NCBI GenBank assembly: GCA_008360975.2
Contig: CM039179.1
Location: 63,216,666-63,280,665 of the forward strand
DNA: 64,000 nt
Direction of reading: 5' to 3'
Source of the DNA: Lichenostomus cassidix
Lineage: Eukaryota > Chordata > Aves > Passeriformes > Meliphagidae
The stretch's first letter is position 1. Each line of letters starts with the position of its first letter. Below the pieces are notes generated by a model. The model saw nothing but the letters and a program-made list of their open reading frames with translations, made no database searches and had not been told where the DNA came from. Below, piece by piece: positions 34,301-46,500 of this stretch. The position numbers and the translations under genes were made by a program.

Positions 34301-37300
34301 AGACAAGCTGCTGCAAATGCAAACTTGTTTTAGGTTAACTCATTCTAGCTACTCTTACTACATTATAGTTCTACTACTATTATTACCATTATTGCCCATA
34401 TTTATTCAGTAGCTCAGTAAGTTAGTAAAGCTTAGTTTCTTCAGTTGTTGGCAAAAGCTATGATATTGCTTAACTTGGGGAACAGTGAGTCCCCTGTATC
34501 TGATTCACATGGGTCTAGCATGCCCACAGGATTTACATGTTGTCAGGACCTATGTGATCAGAACTCAGTAGGCAGGGGTCTGAGTACCTGTTCTGTTAAC
34601 TGCAGGCATTCACTCAGAGTTTTGTTGACCTTTTCTGTATCAGCAGCAGAGAATTCTTGTTCTTCACTTTTATACTGGGGTCCCAGAAGTGCATGTATAG
34701 GAGGTCGTCTCATCACTATTCCTCTGGAAGCCCTCCATTCTTCCAGGCGAGCTCTGCATTTAGGAATATTATGAGCTAAAGTGACAGATGTTTTATCATT
34801 TTTTACATTGACTGACACTAATTAGGGCAAGTCATGCAAAGATATACTTTCCTGATAGTCTGAGTCTTCTTCCCTCAATCCCAAAAGGAATAAAGATGTC
34901 TTTTAAATCTGCATGGAAATTTCAGAACTATGCATATTACTGTCTGCTTTAGGTATCTATCAGGTCAGAACTCTTTAATCTCTTCCCTTCCAGCAGCAAC
35001 AAGACACTTAGGTTACAGACCCTTCTTTTCAAAAGAAGGTAAAAAAATGCTTCTGAATGATTTGTCTGTGTCACCTTTTTCTCCCCCAACCCCACTTCAA
35101 AATGGAAAACTAGAAACTAATTTCTTAAGACACTGAGCCTGGAGAGCAGCCCAGAAAAACCCTATCATAAAATTTATAAAATGTGAAACTGACGTGAAGT
35201 TTAATTCAGTTTTAATGTTTCATTTCAACCCTACCCCCTAGACCACCAATTTTTAGTAAATGTGACTACAAGGAGATCTATATGAAGAATATTAAATAAC
35301 TTTTAGGCTGTGAACCATATTCCCACTCATTGTCTGTGCTGCATTCACCAAACTGAAAAATGTCATTGACAAGTGCTCTCCTTCAGTCTGTAAAGATGCT
35401 CTCTTATATACCTCCTGCCTCAGTAATTTTGCTTTTAAACTGTGAGATGCATGTGAATTTACAAGATTATCTGTCATGCATTAGGCTGTCACAACACTTA
35501 GACTAAAAAACAGCTCCAGCAACACCTATTTTTAACTGCACAGGACAAGTTGTAAGCCTGGAGAGCTGTTGCAACTAGTTTGAAGTTTGAATCTCGATTT
35601 CTCAGTTTATGTCTAAAGTTTTAGTCTGCTAAAGATTAGGCATCAAGTCCAAAGATTTAGTTCTCTATTTTTCAGAGTATATACAACAAGAAATAGATCA
35701 AACTAGATATTCTAGGAAAAAAAGTCCTAGAAGTAACTTCCAAGATCAAGCTACAGTGGTAATTTAGTTACCTCCTCTCTTCTGCTGACTCTTTGAACAG
35801 AATAGATTTTCTGTTGCCATCAGTTTTAGAATTCTGTCCTGATTTTGTACCAGGAACAGAAGTGGATTTTGCTGGAGCTTCTGGTCTTGCATCTTCACAA
35901 AAATCTGCCCGTTTCTTCACACTCTGCACTTTGTGATCAGGATTGCTAGAAGCAGCCTTCAGTGGCCGTGGTCCCCTTCCACCAACCACTTTTGGGGCTG
36001 TGACCTGCTTTGGTGCCACAGTAAACGTCAGCTGTTTCTTCAGACCAGACTGCGAGTTAGTAACACCTTTGTCAGATGGTTTGCTGTGAAATGGTACAAC
36101 ACCATTTGATTTTACAGACTTGGGGTTGTTTGAGACTTTCATGGTCTTAAGAACTGCACTACAGCTTTTTGTGGATGAAAAATTTGCTGCTTGTTTGGTG
36201 GCAGAAGCAGCTAGCTTCTTGTCTGGCAAAGAACTCTTTTCTTCCTCAGTTTTTACTGTTTTTCGGAAAGAATTTATCTTGGATTGGATAACTTTGCCAC
36301 GGTATCTGCCAAGAGGTGGTTTCTTTGGTATGCTGATATTTGCATTTTGTTTTTCTCCTTTCAAATGCCTCTCTTTAATTCTTTTTATTTCCAAGAAGGC
36401 CTTGGTAAGGGATGCATGTGGATATTTTATATCAATAACTTTATTCTTTGGTGCTTGACCTTCAATATTACAGTTTGTCCCTGATATGGAACTTGTCAGT
36501 GGGATTGTGGAAGAGTTTAAAGTAACATTTTTTTCTGAGCTTATGATTGATTCATTCCATGGCAGTTTATCAGCATTCTCTTTATTCTCCTGAAATCAAA
36601 GGCAAATTCATGGAAATGTTAGAAGTACGTTCATGCTGCATGTTACTTGTTTCCAAAGAGACTTCCACTGATTCATAGGACTAAGGTGCTTAGCAGTAAA
36701 TGCCAGTATAAAAGTGCCTACAGAAGTAACATATAAATATGAGTAAAGTATTTGTCAACTATTACTGCAGAATTCACATTAAAAATCAAATAAAAACTGC
36801 TTAAATTCTGCCTTGGAAGTAAGAAACAAAACTCTTAAAGCAACTGCTGGCTTTTAACTGCCCAAATACAAGTCCAGGTCTCAAATCTTTTGAAACCCAA
36901 ACTCAAAACCCTCTAACATGAACACAGGTGTTATATCTATTTTTTCCTCACCTTTCCCTGAGAACAGGTCTGGAGAATAATCTCTATTTTACTATTTCTA
37001 AGCAACACAACTATTTGCATCTTAATTCCAGGAAAGTGACATGAAATCATACAAGGAACACATTCCCTCAAACTGTGATTAGGTATTGGCATCTACTTCT
37101 GATTACATTAGTTTTGCCAGCACACAACTGAAAAACCATACACACTCAATAGTTCTGTTAAAGGTTTGGTTTTCTTCCAAGTAACAGAGTACAAATAGAA
37201 AACTTTTTTTATTCTGACAGAAGACCTTACTCAGATTTTAAATAACTTCCTTGAAGACTCAAAATGTATGCAAAAAATTCTGAGATTGAGAAAAGTTGTT

Positions 37301-40154
37301 AAAATTTAAGCATCTTTCAGCAATAATGGTGTTGTTCTCTACCCCTCTCTTCCATCACATACAAGCTGAATATCAATCTGATCCATTACCTACTGTAATG
37401 TAAAAGCTTTCCAAAAAGCTAGTAAAGCATAATAAGCAGGGACTGAATAAAGTTTCAACAAACTGCACCTCTCTACCTGCAAGCCTCTCATGCTCTGGAA
37501 GTCATACAACATAAATACAACTCAAGTAAGTGGAATGTTGTAGCCATAGAAACAGAGTGCCATCAGTATTTAAATATCAATCAAAAACTTACCATTTCTG
37601 GCTTTGGAGATGTTGAGAGCTGTAACTTGTCTTGCAGTTTACTGCTAGTCGCTCTCCTAGTTCTGCTACTGCTTAAAAAAAAAGACATCTTAAATCACGC
37701 AACAAAGGAATATATTTTTAGAGGATGTTCACGTGGTTCAGTTGGCAGTCTGCAGACTGAACTCATACTGAAGCATTTCTGATTAGATTGTGCCATTCCT
37801 CCAGCAAAGTAAATGGTTGAGCAACCACTGATCAGGACCCATGCTGGAAAACATCCCTTCTTACACCATAAAGAGCTAACAGATTAGAATTTTCTGCAGG
37901 TATAATTTCTCATGTTTAATGAGTACCAACTTGTCTAATCGGATGCATCTGCTACAGAAGGTCAAGTTTCTAAATGCTGCAGCTGAGGGGAAAGAGGTAG
38001 TAGCACAATGAGTTGAAGCTCAGCTATTGCAATCATGATTTGAGATGAGTCTGAACAAGGACATATAGTTCCTACCACACTGACAGGTTCCAAAACCTTC
38101 AGTCAAGCACCAGAGCTGGCATCAGACTACCCAGAAAGTTACAAAACCACCAAGACCAGTATTGTCTCCTAGCAACTCTGAAAATGTATTGACAGCTCAC
38201 TAGAAAAACATCTCACTTTAAGGTTACAAATCCAAATTCTTCCTCAGGTGCTTTGTGATGTGTTATATAAAAGATGTGTCACTACTGCATGTGACTGAAA
38301 ATGAGCACTGTAGTTACCAATTGGTATCCTTGCATCAGATGATCTTAGGGAAGCCAGATGAGATGAAAATGAAGGAACATTAGCGAATAATAAAAAAAAA
38401 GAGAATGTAGCAGAAATACTACCTGACTGATGTCTGGTTTTCTTGAACAGGCACACCAGATAACATCTTCTTTCTTGATAGATATTCTTCAACTTTCTGT
38501 CGTCTTTGTTCTAGTGGATTTTAAGAGAGAGAGACTTATTGCATTTTCACCTAAAATAGTAACGCCAAACTTTTTTTGCAGTCAGGAATGAAACGCAGTT
38601 AGAAAAGCATCAAGACACTACAAAATATAGACACCATAAATTAAGAAAGTCTTTAGCATTCATATCTCGAGGTCTTCCAGGTTCTCGCATTTCTTGAGAA
38701 AGGCTGTATTCAAGGCATGGTTGAATGTAATTTCACAGCTACACTGGATGGCTGGTTTGCTGTATTAAGCTAAAAGAAACACAATTTTGTAATGTGAAGA
38801 AGTCAGGCTTGCTCTTTGATCTTCACGATGCCTGTCCAGCATTTCACATAGCTACTGTTGGTTCAGCAAGCACACTTTTCACTTGTGGCAATAGCAAGTA
38901 TAGCATACATGGAAAACACCATGCACACGAACCCAGCTGATCATTTGTAAAATCACTGCTTTTCTTTCACTGTCACGCAGGCATTTGTGCAAATGTTAGA
39001 CTACTAGGAGTGTTAATAACAGCACAAAGTGGTCCTGAAAGGCCCTAAGAACAGCTGTTACTGTCCCTCCAGAGATGCTGACCCCACCCATCTCCCTGAG
39101 CAGTCCACTCCCATACCTAATCACCTCTTCTGTCAAGAAATTTTTCCTAATGTCCAACGCAAAACCTCCCCTGACACAGCCTGACACTATGTCCTCTTGT
39201 CCTGTCACTGGTTACCTAGGAGAAGAGACTGACCCCCACCTGGTTACAGTCTCCTCTCTGGCAGCTGTAGAGAGATAAAGTCCCCCCGAGCCTCCTTTTC
39301 TCCAGGCTGAGCACCCCCAGCTCCCTCAGCCACTCCTCATAGGACTTGTGCTCCAGACGCTTCCCGAGCTCCTTGCCCTTCCCTGGACAAAGCGTACAGA
39401 AGGCAGCGTCCATCACCTGCTGCTGAAGGGGCTACCACGGCTCCTACAGCGGCGGTGCCCCTGCCAAGGACAGCAATCTCGGCAGGGAGCTCGGCGTGCA
39501 TCCCAGAGCTCCCAGCACCTTCTGCTTCCAAAACGGCTCTCCCCGCCCCTCGCACAGCCAGCAAAGCCAAACCAAAGCAACTCCGTTTCTTTAACTGGCA
39601 GAAGCCAAACCGGTCAGAAGGTAAAGAAGCACAAGAGCTCGGGTCTAGGTCGGCGGCGCGCTTGCTGCTTTCAAGGGAATGCCCTTAACAAGAGAGCGTC
39701 CCGTTTGTCAGGAGGGAAGGCTTCTACCCCGGGAGCTCTGTCTGGGGCAGGGGGTAGGATGGGTGGGGTGGGTCCGCACCGGCCCCAGCCCTGTCAAGGG
39801 AAGGTGAAGTCTCGTACGCCCGCTCGCAAACCCTAAGACCACGACAGCGAGCGCTGCTGCCAGGACGTGCCCGGTGTCCGCCCTCGCCTGGGGCGCCTAC
39901 CCTCACCTCCCACTGCCCGGAGAGCGCCCAGCTCCTCTCTCCCACCGGCTGCCCTGACGCGCGACGCTGCAACGGCGGCTGCTAACGCTCGGCCCCGCGC
40001 GGGCAGGCGGGTGACGGGCGGAGGGAAGCGGCTCGGCCGCTCGGTGCCCCGAGGTCCCCGTGTGTCCCGCTGCCCCCGTTCCCCCGGCCTTACCGCGGAA
40101 TGCAGGCTCGGACCTGCGGCTGGCCGGGAGCTGCGGAGCCGCGCGCGCCGCCAT
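31090..40154 (-). CDS. CKAP2: CKAP2, cytoskeleton-associated protein 2 (TMAP), complete
   Basis: Nine coding exons: 40094-40154, 38423-38510, 37593-37671, 35772-36589, 34588-34753, 33908-34075, 33288-33360, 32184-32577 and 31090-31324. They total 2082 nt, or 693 residues plus TAG (human about 683), with every junction in phase. Landmarks shared with human CKAP2: AFREQRRQK (19-27), KEN box (79-81), [12 protein letters not shown] and QSKINSFRK in the large exon, [36 protein letters not shown], and the C-terminal [12 protein letters not shown]2 binds and stabilises spindle microtubules and centrosomes in mitosis and is degraded through APC/C-Cdh1 (established for mammals). The protein is basic and mostly predicted disordered, with a helical central part at about 400-480. 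The start is the first ATG after the CpG promoter and aligns with human. Divergent from VPS36, 220 bp away. Confidence 0.97.
32184..32577 (-). CDS. CKAP2: CKAP2 coding exon 8 (residues 485-616)
   Basis: Acidic first half, then a strongly basic block ([18 protein letters not shown], around residues 566-583) not obvious in human CKAP2, then the conserved TTPYSE site region. Acceptor TTTTTAG, donor GTAAGA. Confidence 0.93.
33288..33360 (-). CDS. CKAP2: CKAP2 coding exon 7 (residues 461-485)
   Basis: Encodes [20 protein letters not shown] and NSEN. Acceptor TTTTCAG after a long T-run, donor GTAAGT. Confidence 0.93.
33908..34075 (-). CDS. CKAP2: CKAP2 coding exon 6 (residues 405-460)
   Basis: Encodes [16 protein letters not shown] and [11 protein letters not shown], matching KKLVKYWICLALIE and IYEKAILAGAQ in human. 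It is the most helical part of the protein. Acceptor CTATAG, donor GTGAGC. Confidence 0.95.
34588..34753 (-). CDS. CKAP2: CKAP2 coding exon 5 (residues 349-404)
   Basis: Encodes [18 protein letters not shown] and [17 protein letters not shown], matching ARLSEWKAGKGRVLKRPP and TEKVNNTFSECL in human. Acceptor AATGCAG, donor GTACTC. Confidence 0.95.
35772..36589 (-). CDS. CKAP2: CKAP2 large coding exon 4 (residues 77-349, KEN box)
   Basis: 818 nt, open throughout. Starts [14 protein letters not shown], so a KEN degron sits at residues 79-81. It then carries [19 protein letters not shown], the most conserved block shared with human CKAP2, followed by a Ser/Lys-rich disordered stretch ending SAEERR. 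Acceptor TTTCAG, donor GTAACT. Confidence 0.96.
37593..37671 (-). CDS. CKAP2: CKAP2 coding exon 3 (residues 50-76)
   Basis: Encodes [20 protein letters not shown] and ends PKPEM. Acceptor TTTTAAG after a T-run, donor GTAAGT. Confidence 0.9.
38423..38510 (-). CDS. CKAP2: CKAP2 coding exon 2 (residues 21-50)
   Basis: Encodes [20 protein letters not shown], matching EQRRQKLKEHLLRRK of human CKAP2. Acceptor CCACTAG, donor GTAGTA. Confidence 0.95.
39010..39425 (-). repeat. CR1 LINE fragment in CKAP2 intron 1
   Basis: The reverse complement reads as CR1 3' sequence. The block seen here as 'gaaatttttcctaatgtcca' and 'tctccaggctgagcaccccc' is typical. Same orientation as CKAP2, about 0.7 kb from its first exon. 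Confidence 0.85.
40094..40154 (-). CDS. CKAP2: CKAP2 coding exon 1 (residues 1-20, ATG)
   Basis: Encodes [20 protein letters not shown] and ends with one base of a Glu codon before donor GTAAGG. Entirely inside the CpG island. The ATG sits in an ATGGCGGC context, also a YY1-like motif. Confidence 0.95.
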
Positions 40155-40271
40155 AGCCGCACAACGAGCGTTTGAATCGCCCGGCGCCGCCCTGATTGGC
40201 CCGGCCGCGGGGCTTGAACTGGCCAATGGCGGGCGGGCGCTGCCCTCCTGCCGCTGGGCGGGGGGGAGATC

Positions 40272-40574
40272 ATGGCGGCCGCTCCCCCGGCCGCCGCTAG
40301 AGGGCGCGGCGCGGCCGCGCACGATCCCTGCGCGCCCGGCGGCCGCGGCCCGGAGTGGGAGGGGAAGGGCAGCCATGGACAGGTTCTCCTGGACCACCGG
40401 GCTGCTGGAGATGGGCGAGACGCTGGTGATCCAGCAGCGCGGTGTGCGCCTCAGCGACGGGGAAGAGAAGGTGACAGGAGATGGAGCAGCTCCGCGCGAG
40501 GCCTTGCGGCGCGGCCGGGGCGGGGGAGGAGGGTAAAGGACGCGGCCGTGGGCCCCGGGCAGGGAGGGTGGTAG
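40272..40574 (+). other. Potential overlapping upstream ORF in the VPS36 leader
   Basis: An ATG at 40272 opens an out-of-frame 100-codon frame that overlaps the VPS36 start. It would matter only if transcription starts upstream of 40272. It shows no family resemblance and could be a CpG-island coincidence. Confidence 0.25.
40375..40470 (+). CDS. VPS36: VPS36 coding exon 1 (residues 1-32, ATG)
   Basis: Encodes [20 protein letters not shown] and ends LSDGEEK before donor GTGACA. The beginning of the GLUE domain, inside the CpG island. Confidence 0.97.
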
Positions 40575-43500
40575 GGCTGTGAGTACGGGCGGTGTCGGGC
40601 GGGGGGCACGACGCGAGGGGTGTGAAGGGCTTGGGCTGCAGGCGGAGCATCGATCGGGGGTGTGAGAGGACGTTCTGCGCCAGGCTCGGCAGGGCTTGCC
40701 TCAGTGGGGAGATTAGGGCGGAGTTGCAGGCTTTGAGGGGCTGTGCTGGTCGACAGCCGGCTGAACGGGATGCGGCAGTGTGCTCCGGTGGCCGAGAAGG
40801 CCAGTGGTGCCCTGGCCTGTATCAGCAGTAGTGTGGCCAGCAGGACCAGGGCAGGGATTGTTCCCTTTTACTCGGCACTGGTGGGGCCGCGCCCCGAATC
40901 CTGTGTTCAGCTCTGGGCCCCTCAGTTCAGGGCAGACACCGAGGTGCCGGAGCGGATCCAGAGGAGGGCAGCGGAGCTGCGGAAGGGTCTGGAGCACACG
41001 TCCTAGGAAAGGCAGCTGAAGGAGCTGGGATTGTTTAGCCAGGAAAAGAGCAGGCTCGTGGGATACCTTACTGCTCTCTGCAAGTTCCTGAAAGGAGGGC
41101 GGAGCAAGGTCGGGGTCGGTCTCTTCTGCCAGGCAATAAGTGACGGGAAAAGAGGAAGTAGCCCTAAGCTGTGCTAGCGGAAGGTTTAGGTTGGACTTTA
41201 GGAAGAATTTCTTCACAGCGGGGGTGTTCAGGCGTTGGAATGGACAGCCCTGGGAAGTGGTGGAGTCACCATCCCTGAAGGTGTTTAAGGAAAGACTGGA
41301 CATGGCATTGTCCATGATTGGATAAGGCCATGGTGTGGTTGACATGGGGATGCTGGGTCATAGGTTGGACCTGATGATCTCAGAGATCTTTTCCAACTTA
41401 ATTGATTCTGTGGTAATGTGAGAAAGGCCTTGGACGGTGTGTGCAACCTGGGGTGAAGTTGGGACCCCCACAGGGTGTGTGTGGCCAGTGTCACTATCAC
41501 AAACTATTTCCCACTGCTTGGGCTGTTACTCATGTATGGGGCTGAGCCCTAGCTTTGGTGTCGTATATGGCATAGTGATTCCCACTTTAATCATTCTCGT
41601 AGCTGCAAAATGCCTTTGAGCTCTGGTCTCCAAGGGTGCTGACATACTTTCTGCTCTGTTCTGAGCTATCCTGCTTATTGCTTCACTTCCCTGCTGGACT
41701 GACTCTTGATCTCTCCATTTTTCCACACCATGGTAACTGCATGCCCTCACAGAAAGCTGTGAACACGTGCCTCAGATTTTACAAGTAGGAAGCAATTTGC
41801 TAATGCAGATTTCCCAGGTACTGTTTGCTGTCTGATAAGTAATGAGCTTTTTAACAGTAACACAAATAGATGCAATATCCCTGCGTGATAGGATGGAAGA
41901 TTTCAGGCTGTGTGCAGCATCTTTTTATTAGGTTGCCTTACTTTTTTTGCTTAACTTCTACCTTCTTTGTCAGCACATAATGGATGTTTCAAAGCAAGTA
42001 GCCCTGTTTAAAATATATTTAAAAACATTTGTATATCTTGCAGAGTACACGGAGGGAGGATCCCTCAGGATTTCCGGGGGGAAGGTTTATACACTTGAAA
42101 AAGGAAGTTTGTGTTTATCCACCTAATCCTTTTACACTAATTTTCTCCATTGTTCCCTAAACTTCATGTATTTTGTTTTCTGAAAAAAGGGAGTGTTCTC
42201 AAAATACTGGCTTGTTAAATCTGATTGCTGTGTTGTGGGAAGGTGTAATGTTCCAAAATCAGTATTGATGCAGCTTACTGGTTTAGTTTGTTGTTGATCT
42301 GTTTTATTTTTCCTGTCCAGGTGAAATTCGATAGTGGAGTTTTACTGCTGAGCACACACAGACTGATCTGGAGGGATCAGAAGAACCATGTAAGTCCCAC
42401 TTTTGTATGCTGTGTGTCATTTAGTTGTAAATTCCATAATAAACAACAAGTAGCTTGCAATGAAAAGCCTGCACATGGAGAGGGGATTTTTCCTGCCTTT
42501 GCGTGTTTTGTTTTACAAATATAGTCCACTTTTTGGCTTACAGCAGAAAGAAGATTATGTAGTGTTCTTTCACCCAGTCCTGCTTTAATAAAATAATCAT
42601 GCAGAGATGAGAAGGGATAGGAATTAATCCTATAAATTCTCCTTTTCTATGGCACAGAAATAAAGGAGAAAAGAGCCTGGTGTCATGCACTAAAAACATT
42701 GATTTTGAGACTGAAGTTGAATGTGTCAGGCAAATCATAATGTGAAGTTATCTCCCATGTTCATGGTCTATGAAAGCCTTTTCTTCCTTGTTGAAGTCCC
42801 AGTTTCTCAGTGTTCTGCTCCCACCATATAGTCCCATGATTTGGTAACAGGATGTGTTTGGTGGCAGTATTGTTTTACACCCATCTTGCCCTCCCAGCTG
42901 CCTGTCCCTGCCATGAACCATCCTTTCAACCAGCCAGAACATTTGATTGTACTGCTGTGGAGAGTTGGTCACAGGTTAAGTGGCACTGTGAGAACTACAG
43001 TGTGGTAACTGTGGTAAAACTGCTGAATGCTTTTTGTTATCAACCCACAGCCTGGGACTGCAAGCTGGAAGTGGGAGAGAAAGACCACAAACACGTAAAG
43101 CTCTAAGCACAGACAGTGGGCACCACTCCACAGATGCAATTGAAGGAGAAGTCTTACTCAGGCCAGGTTGGATTATGCTTGTTTTGGACACAATAATTGA
43201 GAAAATTAGCCCTGAAAGCCAAAGTTTAGACAGAGTACGTTTAGATGACAACTTTTCAAAGGCACATTTTATTCCACTGGACTGGTTTTGTGCAAGGGCA
43301 GCTGAACACCTCTCATACCCAAAGGTTGTTCCCTAGCAAATATCACATCATTGCTCCAAAGCAGGGAGCTATTAAGAGCATTCTGAAGGTAATGTCACCA
43401 AGGATATTCTTAATTTGGCAGAGCAATATGTTTTTTCCTTTAGGGATTGTTTGCAGAACAGCAGAGCTATTTTTAATACAAATTTTTCAAAATGTTTAAA

Positions 43501-46500
43501 GAGCTGTTACCCACAGTGGAGGGACTGTTACAAAACTTACGGCTTGATTGTCCAAACCATGAGCTGTTCTGTATAAATTAACATGGGGGTTTTTTGCACA
43601 GTCATCACATTATCACATGAAGTAATATGCTAAACTCTGTGTTAATCACTTCTTGGTTCTTCATCAGCCTCTCTTTTTGAGACCTGAGCATGTACTGCAA
43701 TAACCACTGCTACTAATTTTCTCACTTGAACTTTTTGCATGCTTGGAGTAACATAGGGCATTATGGCTTCAGCAAGTCTTAGAACTGATCATTTCTCTCC
43801 TTTCCAACAAAAAGGTTACATTTGTCTGTTTTCCCCAAGTTCTCCCTCTGCTCCTAGGCCACATGATTTCTTGTACTCTTCCAAGGTTATTGAATCCGCT
43901 AATTCAGCAGAAGAAAAGCCTTGGAGAAGAAGAAAAGTAATTTAATTTTAACTAATTTAACTCATAAAAGATTCTGACAAGCTCAGGCTCGATAAACAGA
44001 AAGGGCAGAAATGTGGCCTGGAGATTGGTAAAAATTACCCAGCTCTGATTGGGAGATCTAATTAACTTTGTCAGTGTGGTAAATAAAGCTGATTCATTTT
44101 CAAGCTCTAAGGACTGAAACGTGGGGAGCACGGTACACTTTTGTTTTCATGATGAGCTGTTGTCTCAGCTCAGCTGTGGTTTAACAGCAGACTTAGAAAC
44201 CTTAGCTACTTTACCTAGAGTAAATTTGTAGAGAGTCTCCTTTTATTCTCTCAGCAATCTATAATATTAAATGGAGCACTTGTCTTTAGGTTAACACAGC
44301 AAACCTTCCTACAGAAACGGCTGTGTTTTATAGCTGTTGTTTTTATGTGCCATCTAAAGTTGAACAGTGTTTCAAAAAAAAAAAAGAATTCTGTAAAGTT
44401 TGTTACATATCTAGATTTGTACAAATTTTAAATGATAAAATCATGCAAAATGTGAGCATGAGACATTAGAAGAAGCAGCATGAGACATTAGAAGAAGAAA
44501 TCCAAATAAACACACAGCATATTTACCACATTTCTATTTTTGTATCCCTTTCTCTAGCATTTCTCACCAGGAAGGGGTGATTCTGAGTCCTTGTACTTAA
44601 AATAAGTTCATAACTCTCTATCTGTGGACGAAATGAATCAATCACTTTGACAATGTACATACTATAGTTGAATTATTTTTGTCATTTTTAAAACCATTTT
44701 TTAACAGAAGTATCATATTGCCTATCTTTTAAAGTGTCCAGAACTTTGTGGATGTTTTACAAACAGTAACTGTTTGTAATGGCTCTAGAAATTAAAGTCA
44801 TAGAAGAGTATAGATAGCTTGTGTTAAGAGTTTTTTAAAAAGGAAGTACGACTCAGGTTTTCTCCCAAAAAGAGATCCAGTTATTGGTTAGAGTTCCTGC
44901 ATGTGTACTTTGCTGCTATCAAAATTAATGGGTATTTAATTATTCCGTGGAAAGAGGAACAGTTTTGGTAGCAGGGATTGAGAGAGCCCTGTAACAATTG
45001 TTGCTTTTTGGCTGGTAGAATTATGAGTGCAAACACAGTTAACAGTTAACAGGGTAAAAGGGTTTTACCTCAGAATTTTAATAAGATCTTAGGTGCACAG
45101 CTCTTCAAAGGTAGAACACACCAAGATGCACACACCCATATAACACACACACAATTTTATGGACCTTGCAAATTAGCCTATCTGTCTAAAATCTCCCAAT
45201 AAGAGACTTCTTAAATAAAGTAATTGTCCCTCTATTATAATCACCCTCCCCTAAATGAGACTACAGCCCTGTTTACAAAATATGTTCCAGAGAGAAGGCT
45301 TCAAACAAGGTTAAAGCCTCTAGTTTTGAGATAGGATGGAGCCCTCTTGCCTCCTGCTGTGAATGTTAGGACTTTCTGCCTTGCAGGACTCCAAAACTGA
45401 GTTAGAATATCAGACTACAAAAATTACAAGCATGTAGGGTAAGGGTACAAAGAATGTTTAAAGGATACAGAAAATATAGAAAGGGTATAAAAATGTATAG
45501 AAGGGTATATAAAAAGAAAAGGCAAAAAATCATCAGGCATCACAATGTCCATTGTAAACTGATGTTAGGCAGTGGCAGGTGGAAGAGTGAGGTTCAGAGA
45601 GGGAATGCAACCTGTGTTTCCTGCATTCCATGTGACTGTGTCAATCACCAAGCTGTTGTGTGGGAGATGATGTTCCTCAAAGGATGTCCACTGAAACAAG
45701 ACCAGGCATCTAACTAGATGCTTTGAATCATTCCCTTAGCAATTTCTGTCTCAAATACCTTTAGAAAAAGTTTAGCCTTGAGTAGGTTAGTGTTCAGCAG
45801 ATGAATACAATCTTGTGTCTTGCTCTTTGTTTTGTCTAAGGCACAGTCCAATAAATTTGTATTGAGATGCATCAGCTGCTGGTTTAAGTCCTTTGTTGTA
45901 GTATAGATGGAAAAATTCCTATTGCACTCAAGACAATAGTCTAGGTTTTAGATATTCAACATTTAAAAATACTGATGGTTTTGGATATTTTTTTAGCTCC
46001 CAAAGTAACATCAATGCAAAAATGTCAAGAATGTATGAGTATTGTGCAGTTACGGAGATAAGATGCAGTAGTGTGGAAATCCTAGTGTTTAAATTTTGAA
46101 TTTAGATCTAAAGATTTGTTAAATCTCCTAGTCCCTTCTATGAATCTAGCTTGAGGTTTTTAAAGTTGATACACTGATACTTCAGTTGTTGTGGTTTTTT
46201 AATTAACTAGAACTTGGTTACAATTTTGTGTTATTCTGCTACATATATTTCACTGTAATGCATTGTTTTTGTTGTCACCATCATATTTCACAGAGTGCCT
46301 CAGGCAGCACCTGTGATATCCATAGTGTTTGTGAAATGGGGAAGGAACACTTTATTTAGGGAATGAATAGACAGGATATGGCTTTTATTCACCTGTATTT
46401 GTGGTGTTTGTTCCAGGAGTGCTGCATTGCTGTACCTCTGTCTCAGATTGTATTTATTGAGGAGCAAGCAGCTGGGATAGGAAAAAGGTATGGCTATCTT

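Larger units (their letters stand above)
39830..40640. promoter_or_regulatory. CpG island with bidirectional CKAP2/VPS36 promoter
   Basis: The start codons of CKAP2 (minus) and VPS36 (plus) are 220 bp apart. Between them, on the plus strand, are an inverted CCAAT box (GATTGG) at 40194-40199, a CCAAT box at 40223-40227, CHR-like TTTGAA at 40171-40176, a CTTGAA variant at 40213-40218, a GC box (GGGCGGGG) near 40256, and an ATGGCGGC YY1-like site at 40272. There is no TATA box. CCAAT plus CHR is the usual arrangement of NF-Y/DREAM-MuvB controlled G2/M genes, which fits CKAP2. Confidence 0.85.

Noticed and set aside
39348..39836. 162-codon plus-strand open frame
   Set aside because: Spans the end of a CR1 and GC-rich CKAP2 intron 1; no recognisable domain.
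40060..40374. N-terminal extension of VPS36 (frame open from an ATG at 40060)
   Set aside because: It overlaps the CKAP2 first exon and promoter; the human-like start MDRF is at 40375 and the extension is GC-composition peptide.
40713..41345. 210-codon minus-strand open frame
   Set aside because: It is the antisense of the CR1 in VPS36 intron 1; CR1 antisense frames are commonly open by chance.
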